The notes beneath the pieces are model-generated. The model was not told where the DNA came from, did not search any database, and worked only from the letters and a program-made list of their open reading frames with translations. This document shows positions 55,288 through 64,000 of a DNA stretch of 64,000 nt, one piece after another (the stretch's first letter is position 1; each line of letters starts with the position of its first letter). This DNA comes from Rhizobium bangladeshense. Its GTDB lineage: Bacteria; Pseudomonadota; Alphaproteobacteria; Rhizobiales; Rhizobiaceae. A program made the translations under genes and the position numbers. The stretch is taken from assembly GCF_017357245.1 (NCBI RefSeq), contig NZ_CP071612.1, forward strand, positions 4,301,991 through 4,365,990, written 5' to 3'.

Positions 55288-56169
55288 TTATCGCCTTTCC
55301 AGCAGGCGGCAGATTTCCTCGAGCTGTTCCAGCGACTTATAGGAAATCTTGATCTGGCCGCCGCTGCTTCTGTGATTGATGGACACGTCAAGACCGAGGG
55401 CATCCGACAGCGTTCGCTCGAGCGCCAGCGTATCCGAATCCTTCTGATCGCGGCGCAAGGCCGGTTGCTGCGGCTCGGACTGCGCCTTGATATTGTTCTG
55501 CGCCAACTTTTCTGCGTCGCGCACCGACATGCCCTTGGCAACGATGGTGCGGGCAAGGCTGGCCGGATCGGGCGTAGAAACCAGCGCGCGCGCATGGCCG
55601 GCCGAAAGACTGCCGGCCGCAAGAAGATCGCGAACCGGGTCGGGCAATTTCAGTAGGCGCAAGGAGTTGGCGACATGGCTGCGGCTCTTGCCGATAATCT
55701 CACCGAGATCGTTTTGGGTATAGCCATATTCAGCGATAAGCTGCTCATAGCCCAATGCCTCTTCGAGGGGATTCAGATCCGCCCGCTGCACGTTTTCCAC
55801 AATGGCGATTTCAAGCGCGGTCTTGTCGTCAACGTCACGGATAATGACCGGGATTTCAATCAGGCCAGCGAGTTGAGCCGCCCGCCACCGCCGCTCCCCG
55901 GCAATGATTTCATATCTGTCTTGCGACATCGTCCGCACCACGATTGGCTGGACGATGCCGTGCTGACGAATGGAACTCGCAAGGTCGTGCAGTTCGGTGT
56001 CATCGAAAAAACGACGGGGATTACGAGGGTTGCGGCTGACGAATTCGATCGGGATCATCCGGTCGGCGCTGACAGTTCGTTCGGCTTCAACCGGGACAGG
56101 TTGATCCATTTCTCCGATCAACGCCGCAAGCCCACGGCCCAGTCGTCTTTTTGATACATCGTCATTCAT
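55288..56169 (-). CDS. parB: Chromosome partitioning protein ParB
   Basis: CTP-dependent DNA clamp loaded at parS. Motifs: NPRNPRRFFD (47-56), the CTP-binding GERRWRA (91-97), the helix-turn-helix around LGEIIGKSRSHVANSLRLLKLP (about 155-178) and GHARALVS. A C-terminal dimer domain ends the 293-residue protein. It follows parA by 31 bp, completing the operon. parS-like sites are at 57597, 59590 and 22994. Confidence 0.97.
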   Translation of the reverse strand: MNDDVSKRRLGRGLAALIGEMDQPVPVEAERTVSADRMIPIEFVSRNPRNPRRFFDDTELHDLASSIRQHGIVQPIVVRTMSQDRYEIIAGERRWRAAQLAGLIEIPVIIRDVDDKTALEIAIVENVQRADLNPLEEALGYEQLIAEYGYTQNDLGEIIGKSRSHVANSLRLLKLPDPVRDLLAAGSLSAGHARALVSTPDPASLARTIVAKGMSVRDAEKLAQNNIKAQSEPQQPALRRDQKDSDTLALERTLSDALGLDVSINHRSSGGQIKISYKSLEQLEEICRLLERR

Positions 56170-56200
56170 AATCTACACTCACCTCACGCCGGAAATAATC

Positions 56201-56995
56201 TTACGCGGCCAGTCTCTGGCGCTCACGCTGGATGACCTCGGAGGCCAGCTGCAGATAGGCCTGGCTGCCCGCGCACTTCAGATCATAAAGAATAGCGGGT
56301 TTGCCGTAGGACGGCGCTTCGGACACCCGCACATTGCGCGGGATTAACGTATGGTAAACCTTTTCGCCAAGATGCGTCCGCACGTCATTGACGACCTGCT
56401 GGGCCAAATTGTTACGCGCATCGAACATCGTCAGGACGATGCCCTGGATGTCTAGCCGCGGATTTACTGTCCGGCGAACCTGATTGACAGTTTCCAGCAA
56501 CTGGCTAAGCCCCTCCAGCGCAAAAAATTCGCATTGCAGCGGCACCAATACCGAATGGGCGGCGGCCATGGCATTCATCGTCAGCAGATTAAAAGAGGGC
56601 GGGCAATCGAGAAGAATGTAGGAGAATGCCATCGCCTCGGGTGTGGACAATGCTTTTCGCAATTTAAAGACCCGATCGCTCTGCTGCGATATTTCCATCT
56701 CTATGCCGAGCAAATCCATCGTTGAAGGAACGATGCAGAGGTTGGGAACGGCTGTCTCCAGCGTCACGTCGCTGATTCCGCGTTCGCCGACCATCAGGTC
56801 ATAGGAGGAGAGCTTTCGATCGCGGCGGTCGATACCGAGGCCAGTGCTGGCATTGCCCTGCGGATCGAGATCTACGATCAGGACACGCTCGCCGATGGCG
56901 GCCAGCGCCGTTGCCAGATTGATTGCAGTGGTCGTTTTGCCAACGCCACCTTTCTGATTTGCGATGGTTATTATCCGATGTCGTTCGCCAGCCAT
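56201..56995 (-). CDS. parA: Chromosome partitioning ATPase ParA
   Basis: Walker-type ATPase that moves origin regions. Deviant Walker A KGGVGKTT (15-22), with LIVDLDPQGNASTGLG and YILLDCPPSFNLLTMNA following. 264 residues is typical of chromosomal ParA (Soj). It lies 19 bp after rsmG. Confidence 0.97.
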   Translation of the reverse strand: MAGERHRIITIANQKGGVGKTTTAINLATALAAIGERVLIVDLDPQGNASTGLGIDRRDRKLSSYDLMVGERGISDVTLETAVPNLCIVPSTMDLLGIEMEISQQSDRVFKLRKALSTPEAMAFSYILLDCPPSFNLLTMNAMAAAHSVLVPLQCEFFALEGLSQLLETVNQVRRTVNPRLDIQGIVLTMFDARNNLAQQVVNDVRTHLGEKVYHTLIPRNVRVSEAPSYGKPAILYDLKCAGSQAYLQLASEVIQRERQRLAA

Positions 56996-57014
56996 TACCG
57001 CAATATCCGATCTG

Positions 57015-57632
57015 TTAAACCAAGCGCCGGAGATTCGATACTTCCAAAATCACGGATTCATGCTCGACGGCGCTCTTATGTTCTACCAGATCGAATTCCC
57101 ACCGGCCACGGGCTTCGGCTATTTCCCTCAGGTAATCCCGGCCTTTGTGAAAAAACCCCCGACAATTTTCCTTGCCAAGCATCCAGGGGGCCGAATAGGC
57201 GATCAACCCATCAAGATCGGCAAGAGCTCGCGCCGAAATCGCGTCACAATCGCCGATCTCGCCATGAGCGTCTTCGATTCGACTGGCGTGAACACTCCCT
57301 CGTGCATTCGTCTCCCGCAGAGCCGTACGTAGAAACGCAGCCTTCTTATGGTTGCTTTCGACAAGATGTACCCATCCCTCTTGCAGCTCTGCCAAGAAGA
57401 TGGCGGTGATGACACCCGGAAAGCCGCCACCACTGCCGAGGTCAACCCAAGTGACGGGCCGAGGATAAATTTGAAAAATTTGACTGCTATCAGCGATATG
57501 GCGGTGCCACAGCGCATCGAGCGTCGATGGCGCCACCAAGTTGATGGTTTTTGTCCATTTCTGAAACAGTATCGCGAAATGTTGAAGTCGTTCCTGTGTT
57601 TCACGTGAAACACGTAAACCGTTCAGTTCCAT
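57015..57632 (-). CDS. rsmG: 16S rRNA (guanine-527-N7) methyltransferase
   Basis: SAM-dependent methylation of G527 in 16S r[21 protein letters not shown] holds the SAM loop, then [18 protein letters not shown] and [14 protein letters not shown]. 205 residues. The first codons VSRET are encoded by the parS sequence at 57597-57612. It lies between mnmG and parA, the usual place. Confidence 0.95.
   Translation of the reverse strand: MELNGLRVSRETQERLQHFAILFQKWTKTINLVAPSTLDALWHRHIADSSQIFQIYPRPVTWVDLGSGGGFPGVITAIFLAELQEGWVHLVESNHKKAAFLRTALRETNARGSVHASRIEDAHGEIGDCDAISARALADLDGLIAYSAPWMLGKENCRGFFHKGRDYLREIAEARGRWEFDLVEHKSAVEHESVILEVSNLRRLV
57597..57612. other. parS: parS centromere site, perfect consensus
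   Basis: TGTTTCACGTGAAACA is an exact match to the parS consensus and is extended to an 18-bp palindrome by flanking G and C (57596-57613). It lies inside the rsmG coding sequence, encoding Val-Ser-Arg-Glu-Thr, about 0.6 kb upstream of parA. Confidence 0.9.
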
Positions 57633-57656
57633 TCTACAGGACTCTCAAATCTTGTA

Positions 57657-59534
57657 TCAGGCGCTCTGGCGCGCGAATTCCTGCTGCCGGCGCAGGTGCA
57701 CGAGCAGCAGCGCAATGGCGGCGGGGGTCATACCCTCGACAATTGCCGCCTGGGCGACGTTAAAGGGGCGAGCAATGCTTAGCTTCGATTTGAGTTCGTT
57801 AGAGAGGCCCGACAGCGCGTCGTAATTAAAATCTGTCGGTATCCGTCGCTCCTCGTCGCGTCGCTGATCGGCAATCGCCGCCGCCTGCCGCTCGAGATAA
57901 ACCGAGTAGCCGGCCTCGATCTCCAGCGCCTCCGCGACCTTCGATCTAAGGCTACCCAATTCTTCCGGCCAAACGTCTCGAAGTGTGGCAAAATCATAGG
58001 CCGGATAGGAAAGGAGATCATAAGCGGTCCGGCGCTGACCGTCGAGATTGATGTTCAAGCCCGCCCGTCGGGCCTCGTTCGGCGTCAGCGTAAGCGCCAT
58101 CAACTGAGCACGCCCAGCATCAATCTCCGCCTGATAGGTCGCGAATCGCTTGGCGCGCTCGGCGCTCACGCATCCAAGCTCCACAGCTAGTGGTGTCAGC
58201 CGCATATCGGCATTGTCGGCCCGCAATGTCAGGCGGTATTCCGCACGCGAGGTGAACATTCGATACGGTTCCGTAACACCGCGGGATGTCAGATCGTCGA
58301 TCATGACTCCGATGTAGGAACTCGTCCTGCTGAAATGGAACGGTTCCGAATCGGAACTGCGTAGGGCCGCATTCATTCCAGCTGCTAACCCTTGGGCGGC
58401 TGCCTCTTCATAACCGGTGGTGCCATTGATCTGGCCGGCAAGGAACAAACCTCGAAGTCGCCTGACCTCAAGTGATGGGGTAAGTTCTCTTGGATCGACA
58501 TGGTCGTATTCAATGGCATAACCCGGCTGCAGTATCCTTGCCGATTCGAGACCCGGAATGGTCTTGATGAAAGCGGCTTGAACTTCGGCCGGCAGCGACG
58601 TTGAAATGCCGTTAGGATAAACCGTATCATCATCCAGTCCTTCGGGTTCAAGGAAGACCTGATGTCCGTCGCGCTCCCCGAATTTGACCAGCTTATCTTC
58701 AATGGACGGGCAGTAACGTGGACCGACGCCTTCGATCTGCCCGGAATACATCGCCGAGCGATTGATATTATCGACAATGATGCGGTGGGTCGCCTCGGTT
58801 GTCCGGGTAACGCCGCATTCGACCTGACGGGTGGTGATGGCATCGGTCATGAAGGAAAAGGGCACGAGGTCCTCATCCGGACCCTGTCGGCCGACGGACT
58901 GCCAGTCGATCGTCTTGCCGTCCAACCGGGCAGGCGTCCCGGTTTTCAGCCGCCCCAGCCGGAGCCCCAGCCGCGCCAGCGTGGCGGATAGTCCGACCGA
59001 CGGAGCTTCGCCGACACGGCCAGCAGGTGTCTTTTCTGAGCCGATATGAATAAGACCGCGCAGGAAGGTGCCGGTTGTCAAGACCACGGCTGGCGCCTTC
59101 AGCTGCCGGCCGTCTTTCATGATGACACCAGCGACCCGGCCCGCGAACACGTCGAGATCGAATGCGTCACCCTCGACAATCTCGAGGCCTGGCGTCGCTT
59201 CGATTGCGGCCAGCATCGCCAGCCGGTAAAGCTTTCGATCTGCCTGGGTCCGCGGACCCCGCACAGCCGCACCCTTTTTCCGGTTTAACATTCTGAACTG
59301 AATGCCGGCCACATCGGCAACGCGGCCCATCAGGCCGTCCATCGCGTCGATCTCGCGCACCAGATGTCCCTTGCCGAGCCCGCCGATCGCCGGATTGCAG
59401 GACATGACACCGATCGTATCCCGCCTGTGGGTAACAAGCGCGGTCTTCGCACCGAGCCGGGCAGCCGCGCTGGCCGCCTCGGTGCCTGCATGGCCGCCGC
59501 CGATCACGATCACATCATAGGCATTACCGGTCAT
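57657..59534 (-). CDS. mnmG: tRNA 5-carboxymethylaminomethyluridine synthesis protein MnmG
   Basis: FAD-dependent partner of MnmE modifying U34 of tRNAs. The FAD-binding [21 protein letters not shown] opens the protein; [47 protein letters not shown] and [15 protein letters not shown] are family signatures. The Met at 59534 gives about 625 residues; a Met four codons upstream is also in frame. Confidence 0.97.
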   Translation of the reverse strand: MTGNAYDVIVIGGGHAGTEAASAAARLGAKTALVTHRRDTIGVMSCNPAIGGLGKGHLVREIDAMDGLMGRVADVAGIQFRMLNRKKGAAVRGPRTQADRKLYRLAMLAAIEATPGLEIVEGDAFDLDVFAGRVAGVIMKDGRQLKAPAVVLTTGTFLRGLIHIGSEKTPAGRVGEAPSVGLSATLARLGLRLGRLKTGTPARLDGKTIDWQSVGRQGPDEDLVPFSFMTDAITTRQVECGVTRTTEATHRIIVDNINRSAMYSGQIEGVGPRYCPSIEDKLVKFGERDGHQVFLEPEGLDDDTVYPNGISTSLPAEVQAAFIKTIPGLESARILQPGYAIEYDHVDPRELTPSLEVRRLRGLFLAGQINGTTGYEEAAAQGLAAGMNAALRSSDSEPFHFSRTSSYIGVMIDDLTSRGVTEPYRMFTSRAEYRLTLRADNADMRLTPLAVELGCVSAERAKRFATYQAEIDAGRAQLMALTLTPNEARRAGLNINLDGQRRTAYDLLSYPAYDFATLRDVWPEELGSLRSKVAEALEIEAGYSVYLERQAAAIADQRRDEERRIPTDFNYDALSGLSNELKSKLSIARPFNVAQAAIVEGMTPAAIALLLVHLRRQQEFARQSA

Positions 59535-59589
59535 ATCAAACTCCAAAACAGCAGAACTTCACTCGGAACTCCCAGGCGCTCGGCCAAAA

Positions 59590-59605
59590 GGTTTCACGTG
59601 AATCA
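59590..59605. other. parS: parS-like site (14 of 16 matches)
   Basis: GGTTTCACGTGAATCA differs from the parS consensus at two positions and keeps the TTTCACGTGAA core. It lies in the mnmE-mnmG gap, touching the mnmE stop codon. Weaker than the copy at 57597 but probably functional by position. Confidence 0.6.
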
Positions 59606-60916
59606 CTTGCCGATGCAAAACTCCGAGAAGATCACGTCTAGCAGTTGCTCGACATCCACCCGCCCGGTAATTCTTCCTAGGTACTCAGCCGCAAGTCGCA
59701 GCTGCTCGGTACGCAATTCAAGATCTGCATCAGTCTCCGATATTGCCGCGTCGAGCGCCGCCAAACATTTCGCCAGCGAATCCCTGTGCCGCTGTCGGCT
59801 GGGGATGGCTAGAGACAGACCGCCGAAGCGTTCCGCGACGATGCGCCCGATCAGCCGCCGCAACTCCGGCAGACCATCACCGGTCGCCGTCGAAATTTCT
59901 AGATCATAGCGACCGGAACCGATCTTGATGAGATCCTTCTTCGTTCCGACAGTAACATGGGGCAAAGCCTGCTCCAAGTTGCCGGGGATCACGGGATTGC
60001 TCATGTCGACCAACAACAGCGCGAGATCGGCATCGCGTAGCGCAACGCGAGCGCGCCGTACTCCTTCGATCTCTACGCGGTCGTCCGCCTCTCGCAGACC
60101 GGCGGTGTCATAAAGTTTGACCAGATAGCCGTCAATATCGAGATCGACCTGGAGAACATCGCGAGTCGTTCCGGCAATGTCGGTGACGATGGCGACGTCA
60201 CGCCGGGCAAGAGCGTTCAGCAGGCTCGATTTTCCGGCATTCGGAGCGCCGGCGATCACGACCTTGAAACCGTCCCTGATGATCTCGCCCGCCGAGGCCG
60301 CTTTGAGATGATCGCCGATATCATCGCGAAGCCGCTTCATGTCGGTCCAGACCATATCCGAAACCGAGCCTGGAACGTCGTCCTCGTCTGGAAAATCGAG
60401 CTCCGCTTCGATCAAGGCGCGCGCCCGGGTCAATCGTTCCGCCCACGAATCATACATTGCCGAAACGCCGCCGGTGCTCTGTTCGACCGCAAGGCGGCGC
60501 TGCATCTCGGTTTCGGCGCTGATCAGATCGGCGAGACCCTCGACTTCCACGAGATCAAGCTTGCCGTTTTCGAAGGCTCGCCGCGAAAACTCGCCTTCAA
60601 TCGCCATACGAACATTCGGAATATCGCCGAGTTCGTTAAACAATGCCGCCAGCACGGCCTTGCTGCCGTGGATCTGCAATTCCGCCACATCCTCGCCGGT
60701 GAAAGAGTGCGGGGCGGGAAAAAACAGCACAAGGCCGCTGTCGACCGGTCGATTGTTACGATTCCGAATCGTTCGGTACGAAGCCACTCGATCGACCGGT
60801 ACGGATCCGACCAGCCGAACCAATATATCTCTGGTCGACCGACCGCTGATGCGGACAACAGAAACACCCGAGGGTGGAGCACCGCTCGAAAGCGCAAAGA
60901 TCGTATCATTCAACAT
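59603..60916 (-). CDS. mnmE: tRNA modification GTPase MnmE
   Basis: GTPase partner of Mnm[23 protein letters not shown] is the folate-binding N-domain; G1 [14 protein letters not shown] (about 222), then DIAGTTRD and [12 protein letters not shown] G3. The C-terminal cysteine motif FCIGK ends the protein, as required for catalysis. Met 60922 is an alternative start. Order mnmE-mnmG-rsmG-parA-parB is the conserved rhizobial cluster. Confidence 0.96.
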   Translation of the reverse strand: MLNDTIFALSSGAPPSGVSVVRISGRSTRDILVRLVGSVPVDRVASYRTIRNRNNRPVDSGLVLFFPAPHSFTGEDVAELQIHGSKAVLAALFNELGDIPNVRMAIEGEFSRRAFENGKLDLVEVEGLADLISAETEMQRRLAVEQSTGGVSAMYDSWAERLTRARALIEAELDFPDEDDVPGSVSDMVWTDMKRLRDDIGDHLKAASAGEIIRDGFKVVIAGAPNAGKSSLLNALARRDVAIVTDIAGTTRDVLQVDLDIDGYLVKLYDTAGLREADDRVEIEGVRRARVALRDADLALLLVDMSNPVIPGNLEQALPHVTVGTKKDLIKIGSGRYDLEISTATGDGLPELRRLIGRIVAERFGGLSLAIPSRQRHRDSLAKCLAALDAAISETDADLELRTEQLRLAAEYLGRITGRVDVEQLLDVIFSEFCIGK

Positions 60917-60969
60917 GGCCATGAGCCCGGTTTTCAGTTCGAGTTAGAATCAACTCGCTCAAACAAAAA

Positions 60970-60999
60970 GCTGGCGACACCGAGACGATGCGCCAGCTC
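60970..60999 (-). terminator. Rho-independent terminator of rho
   Basis: On the minus strand AGCTGGCG...CGCCAGCT (8-bp stem, 14-nt loop) followed by TTTTTG, 25 bp after the rho stop. Confidence 0.8.
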
Positions 61000-61024
61000 T
61001 CATAAAGTTGAATCCGACTAAGGA

Positions 61025-62290
61025 TCAGGTGTTCATCGAGTCGAAGAAGTCCGAATTATTCTTCGTCTGTTTGAGTTTGTCGATGAGGAATTCGATCGCA
61101 TCGGTCGTGCCCATGGGCGCAAGAATACGGCGAAGAACGAAGATCTTCTGCAGATCCTGGCGTGGAACAAGAAGGTCTTCCTTGCGCGTGCCGGACTTCA
61201 GGATGTCCATGGCAGGGAAGATGCGCTTGTCCGCGACCTTGCGGTCAAGGACGATTTCGGAGTTGCCGGTACCCTTGAACTCTTCAAAGATGACTTCGTC
61301 CATACGGCTTCCGGTATCGATCAGCGCCGTAGCGATAATCGTCAGGGAACCGCCTTCCTCGATGTTGCGTGCGGCGCCGAAGAAGCGCTTCGGCCGCTGC
61401 AGCGCATTGGCATCGACACCACCGGTCAGAACCTTGCCGGAGGAGGGGACGACCGTGTTATAGGCGCGGCCGAGACGTGTGATCGAATCGAGCAGGATGA
61501 CGACGTCGCGTCCATGCTCGACCAGACGCTTTGCTTTTTCAATGACCATTTCGGCCACCTGAACGTGACGTACCGCCGGTTCGTCGAAGGTCGAAGAGAT
61601 GACCTCGCCGCGGACCGAGCGCTGCATGTCGGTCACTTCCTCGGGACGCTCGTCGATCAGAAGGACGATAAGATAACATTCCGGATGGTTCGCGGTGATC
61701 GAATGCGCGATGTTCTGGAGAAGCACGGTCTTACCGGTACGTGGCGGCGCGACGATCAGCCCACGCTGACCCTTGCCGAGCGGTGCCACCAGGTCGATCA
61801 CACGCGGCGACAGATCCTTGGAGGTCGGGATATCCAGTTCCATCTTGAAGCGCTCGTTCGGGTAGAGCGGCGTCAGATTGTCGAAATGAACCTTGTGACG
61901 AATCTTTTCCGGATCGTCGAAATTGATGGTGTTGACCTTGAGCAGTGCGAAATAACGCTCGCCTTCCTTCGGCCCGCGAATCGGCCCTTCGACCGTGTCG
62001 CCCGTTTTCAGGGAGAAACGGCGAATCTGCGACGGCGAGATATAGATATCGTCAGGACCGGGCAGGTAGTTGGCATTCGCCGAACGCAGGAAGCCGAAAC
62101 CGTCCTGCAGCACCTCGACGACCCCTTCGCCGATAATTTCCACATCTTGGCTGGCAAGCATTTTGAGGATTGCAAACATCAGTTCCTGCTTGCGCATCGT
62201 GCTTGCATTCTCGACCTCGAGCGATTCGGCGAAAGCAAGGAGATCCGTCGGGGATTTGCTCTTAAGTTCCTGAAGCTTCATTTCAGCCAT
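61025..62290 (-). CDS. rho: Transcription termination factor Rho
   Basis: RNA-dependent hexameric helicase. [24 protein letters not shown] opens the N-domain; the RNA-binding cold-shock-like domain contains [20 protein letters not shown]; Walker A APPRTGKT lies near 178-185 and [13 protein letters not shown] follows. The Met at 62290 gives 421 residues, the usual size. The leader is about 120-200 nt long (see the promoter at 62415-62442); Rho autoregulation in such leaders is common. Confidence 0.97.
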   Translation of the reverse strand: MAEMKLQELKSKSPTDLLAFAESLEVENASTMRKQELMFAILKMLASQDVEIIGEGVVEVLQDGFGFLRSANANYLPGPDDIYISPSQIRRFSLKTGDTVEGPIRGPKEGERYFALLKVNTINFDDPEKIRHKVHFDNLTPLYPNERFKMELDIPTSKDLSPRVIDLVAPLGKGQRGLIVAPPRTGKTVLLQNIAHSITANHPECYLIVLLIDERPEEVTDMQRSVRGEVISSTFDEPAVRHVQVAEMVIEKAKRLVEHGRDVVILLDSITRLGRAYNTVVPSSGKVLTGGVDANALQRPKRFFGAARNIEEGGSLTIIATALIDTGSRMDEVIFEEFKGTGNSEIVLDRKVADKRIFPAMDILKSGTRKEDLLVPRQDLQKIFVLRRILAPMGTTDAIEFLIDKLKQTKNNSDFFDSMNT

Positions 62291-62414
62291 GAAGTGACCA
62301 ATACTCTTTTCAATTTCGAAGGGGAAAGGCGATGTTGGGTCGTATTCGGTACTGCGAAAGGGGCTCGCAGACGACTGAACTCTACACACATGCCACGTAG
62401 ATGAGATGCGCGGA

Positions 62415-62442
62415 AAATAGCGACTCGTTCTCCTCGCCGCAA
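62415..62442 (-). promoter_or_regulatory. Predicted sigma-70 promoter of rho
   Basis: On the minus strand TTGCGG (62442-62437), 16-bp spacer, CTATTT (62420-62415). It would give a leader of about 118 nt before the rho start codon. Confidence 0.45.
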
Positions 62443-62489
62443 GGGGGCTGCTTAAAATGAAGCAAATTTAACCTGAGGGTGATTTCTCC

Positions 62490-63026
62490 TCAGAACGGCT
62501 TTACCACCACGAGAATCACGATCGCGATCATCAGCAACGTCGGCGCCTCGTTCATGAACCGCCAGTAGCGTGCAGAACGGCGATTTTCATCCCGCTCGAA
62601 AGCGCGGACGGCGCTGCTGAAGAAGATATGGGTCGCAGTCAGCAGCACGACCAGACCGATCTTTGCATGCAGCCATCCGCCCTGGAATCCGTAGACCGAC
62701 CAGGCGAGATAGAGACCGAAGATCCAGGTCAGCATCATCGCCGGCGTCATGATGATGCGAAGCAGCCGGCGCTCCATCACCTTGAAGGTTTCCGACTGCA
62801 CCGAGCCTGGCTCGGCGTCGGTATGATAGATGAACAAGCGCGGCATATAAAACAATCCCGCCATCCAGGAGATCACCGCGATGATATGGAGCGCCTTGAT
62901 CCAGAGATAGAGATTATCGGGATTCCAGGCGAAAAGTCCAACCGCCATCAGCGCAAAGAAAGCCAGCGCGAAATGCGCCCGGCGCCGGGCGTAAGCGCCG
63001 GCCCTGCGGTCCGTCTGTTTTTCCAT
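62490..63026 (-). CDS. hemJ: Protoporphyrinogen oxidase HemJ
   Basis: Membrane enzyme oxidising protoporphyrinogen IX to protoporphyrin IX. Four or five TM segments; LYLWIKALHIIAVISWMAGLFYMPRLFIYH carries the conserved His of the family, with LTWIFGLYL and WLHAKIGLVV following. 178 residues. The ATG at 63026 has AGGG at 7 nt; GTG 63032 would overlap the hemE stop by GTGA. Co-transcribed with hemE, which supplies the coproporphyrinogen precursor. Confidence 0.92.
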   Translation of the reverse strand: MEKQTDRRAGAYARRRAHFALAFFALMAVGLFAWNPDNLYLWIKALHIIAVISWMAGLFYMPRLFIYHTDAEPGSVQSETFKVMERRLLRIIMTPAMMLTWIFGLYLAWSVYGFQGGWLHAKIGLVVLLTATHIFFSSAVRAFERDENRRSARYWRFMNEAPTLLMIAIVILVVVKPF

Positions 63027-63028
63027 CG

Positions 63029-64000
63029 TCACGCCCTGGGCATCCGTGAGCCCCGCACGCGCTCAACCAGCAAACGCACATGTTCAGGGTCGGCCTGCGG
63101 CGTTATGCCGTGGCCGAGATTGAAGATAAGCGGCCCATTGCCAAGGTGCTGCAGAATGTCGTCGATGCCTTCTTCCAACGCCCGGCCGCCGGCAACGACG
63201 CGCATCGGATCGAGATTTCCCTGAACCGGGCCTTCTTTCTGAAGTTCGACGGCAAAGTCTAACGGAACCGACCAGTCGAGCCCGATCGCATCCGCACCCG
63301 TTTTGTGACGATAGGTTTTCAGCTGGTAGCCTGCCCCTTTGGCGAAAGCGATGATACGCGCCTGCGGCCGCCGCGATTTGATCGAGGCGATCATCCGTGC
63401 AACCGGTCTGACGGCGAAGGCTTCGAACTCTTTCTCACCGAGAACACCCGCCCAGGAATCGAAGATCTGCACGGCATCGGCGCCGGCATCGATCTGAGCC
63501 ACGAGATAATCGGCGGAAACGTCGGCAAGCAGCATCAGCAGATGCTCGAAGGCGCGGGGATGTTTATAGGCAAAGAGACGGGCAGGAGCCTGATCCGGGG
63601 TGCCGTGGCCGGCGATCATATAAGTCGCTACCGTCCAAGGCGCGCCGCAGAAACCGAGTAGAGCCGTCTCATCAGGCAGCTCGTCCCGGAGCCGCCGCAC
63701 CGTTTCCAGAACCGGTCTTAGATAATCGACAACCTCGTCGCCGCTCAACCTGCCGATGCCCGCTTCGTCGATCGGATCCATCTCCGGGCCATGGCCTTCA
63801 GTGAAACGAACATTCCGCTTCAGCGCATCGGGAATGACGAGAATGTCTGAAAACAGGATTGCTGCATCGAAGCCATAGCGGCGGATCGGCTGCAAAGTCA
63901 CTTCGACCGCATGCTCTGGCGTGTAGCAGAGATCGAGGAAGCTTCCCGCCTTTGCCCGGGTCTCCCTGTATTCCGGGAGATAGCGTCCTGCCTGTCTCAT
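63029..64000 (-). CDS. hemE: Uroporphyrinogen decarboxylase (truncated at window edge)
   Basis: Converts uroporphyrinogen III to coproporphyrinogen [14 protein letters not shown] (active-site Arg), [11 protein letters not shown] (catalytic Asp), [12 protein letters not shown] (Tyr) and [16 protein letters not shown] (His) are intact. 323 residues are visible; the first 15-20 residues lie beyond the right edge. Its stop is within 5 bp of the hemJ start. In alphaproteobacteria hemE is commonly next to oriC. Confidence 0.95.
   Translation of the reverse strand: MRQAGRYLPEYRETRAKAGSFLDLCYTPEHAVEVTLQPIRRYGFDAAILFSDILVIPDALKRNVRFTEGHGPEMDPIDEAGIGRLSGDEVVDYLRPVLETVRRLRDELPDETALLGFCGAPWTVATYMIAGHGTPDQAPARLFAYKHPRAFEHLLMLLADVSADYLVAQIDAGADAVQIFDSWAGVLGEKEFEAFAVRPVARMIASIKSRRPQARIIAFAKGAGYQLKTYRHKTGADAIGLDWSVPLDFAVELQKEGPVQGNLDPMRVVAGGRALEEGIDDILQHLGNGPLIFNLGHGITPQADPEHVRLLVERVRGSRMPRA

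Noticed and set aside
62291..64000. Replication origin within the right end
   Set aside because: No cluster of DnaA boxes seen; oriC more likely lies just beyond hemE outside the window.
1..64000. tRNA, rRNA, CRISPR array, insertion sequence or prophage
   Set aside because: No cloverleaf, direct-repeat array, transposase or integrase was recognised on either strand.

Overview
The window looks like the chromosome of a Rhizobium, most likely the R. leguminosarum/R. etli group. I infer this from high G+C, gene order (mnmE-mnmG-rsmG-parA-parB with holA-lptE-leuS nearby, and rho-hemJ-hemE), alphaproteobacterial promoter and SOS-box forms, and short palindromic intergenic repeats I associate with rhizobia. 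No rRNA, tRNA, CRISPR array, prophage or insertion sequence was seen. Nearly everything is core chromosome.

Left part (1-11 kb): nadD is followed by a small-RNA locus on the minus strand, then a molybdate uptake cluster (modA, modB, modC, and a convergent DNA-binding-only modE). The usual nadD partners follow: rsfS, rlmH, an EnvC-like amidase activator, the ctpA protease, a YibQ-like divergent polysaccharide deacetylase and rppH. Then come bfr and bfd (iron storage).

11-24 kb: the minus strand carries the mutagenic SOS cassette imuA-imuB-dnaE2 behind an alphaproteobacterial LexA box (GTTC-N7-GTTC). After it lie a small zinc metallopeptidase, a DUF1737 protein with a CitE-like lyase, a small membrane protein, a VOC protein, leuD, a PLP-dependent lyase, leuB and a PAP2 phosphatase.

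24-45 kb: an MHS-type transporter with a very large inserted loop, asd, a lytic transglycosylase, a GGDEF cyclase, a beta carbonic anhydrase, pdxY, the giant NAD-glutamate dehydrogenase with an Atg22-like MFS transporter, purH, a heparinase II/III protein, rsmB-htpX and a DUF1674/SDHAF4 protein.

45-64 kb: acs, trcR, prpE, a YggS/PLPBP protein, the leuS-lptE-holA operon, convergent parB-parA-rsmG-mnmG-mnmE, then rho, hemJ and a truncated hemE at the right edge. In alphaproteobacteria the parAB region and hemE lie close to oriC, so the origin is probably just beyond the right edge.

The most interesting non-coding signals are three. First, an RNA of three consecutive hairpins, each showing CUCCUCC (anti-Shine-Dalgarno) in its loop, between nadD and modA: a cuckoo/alpha-r14-type sRNA. 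Second, three parS-like sites: one perfect copy written into rsmG codons, one near mnmE, and one 33 kb away behind leuB. Third, two tandem ModE-like operators in front of modA. I found no wholly new multi-gene system.
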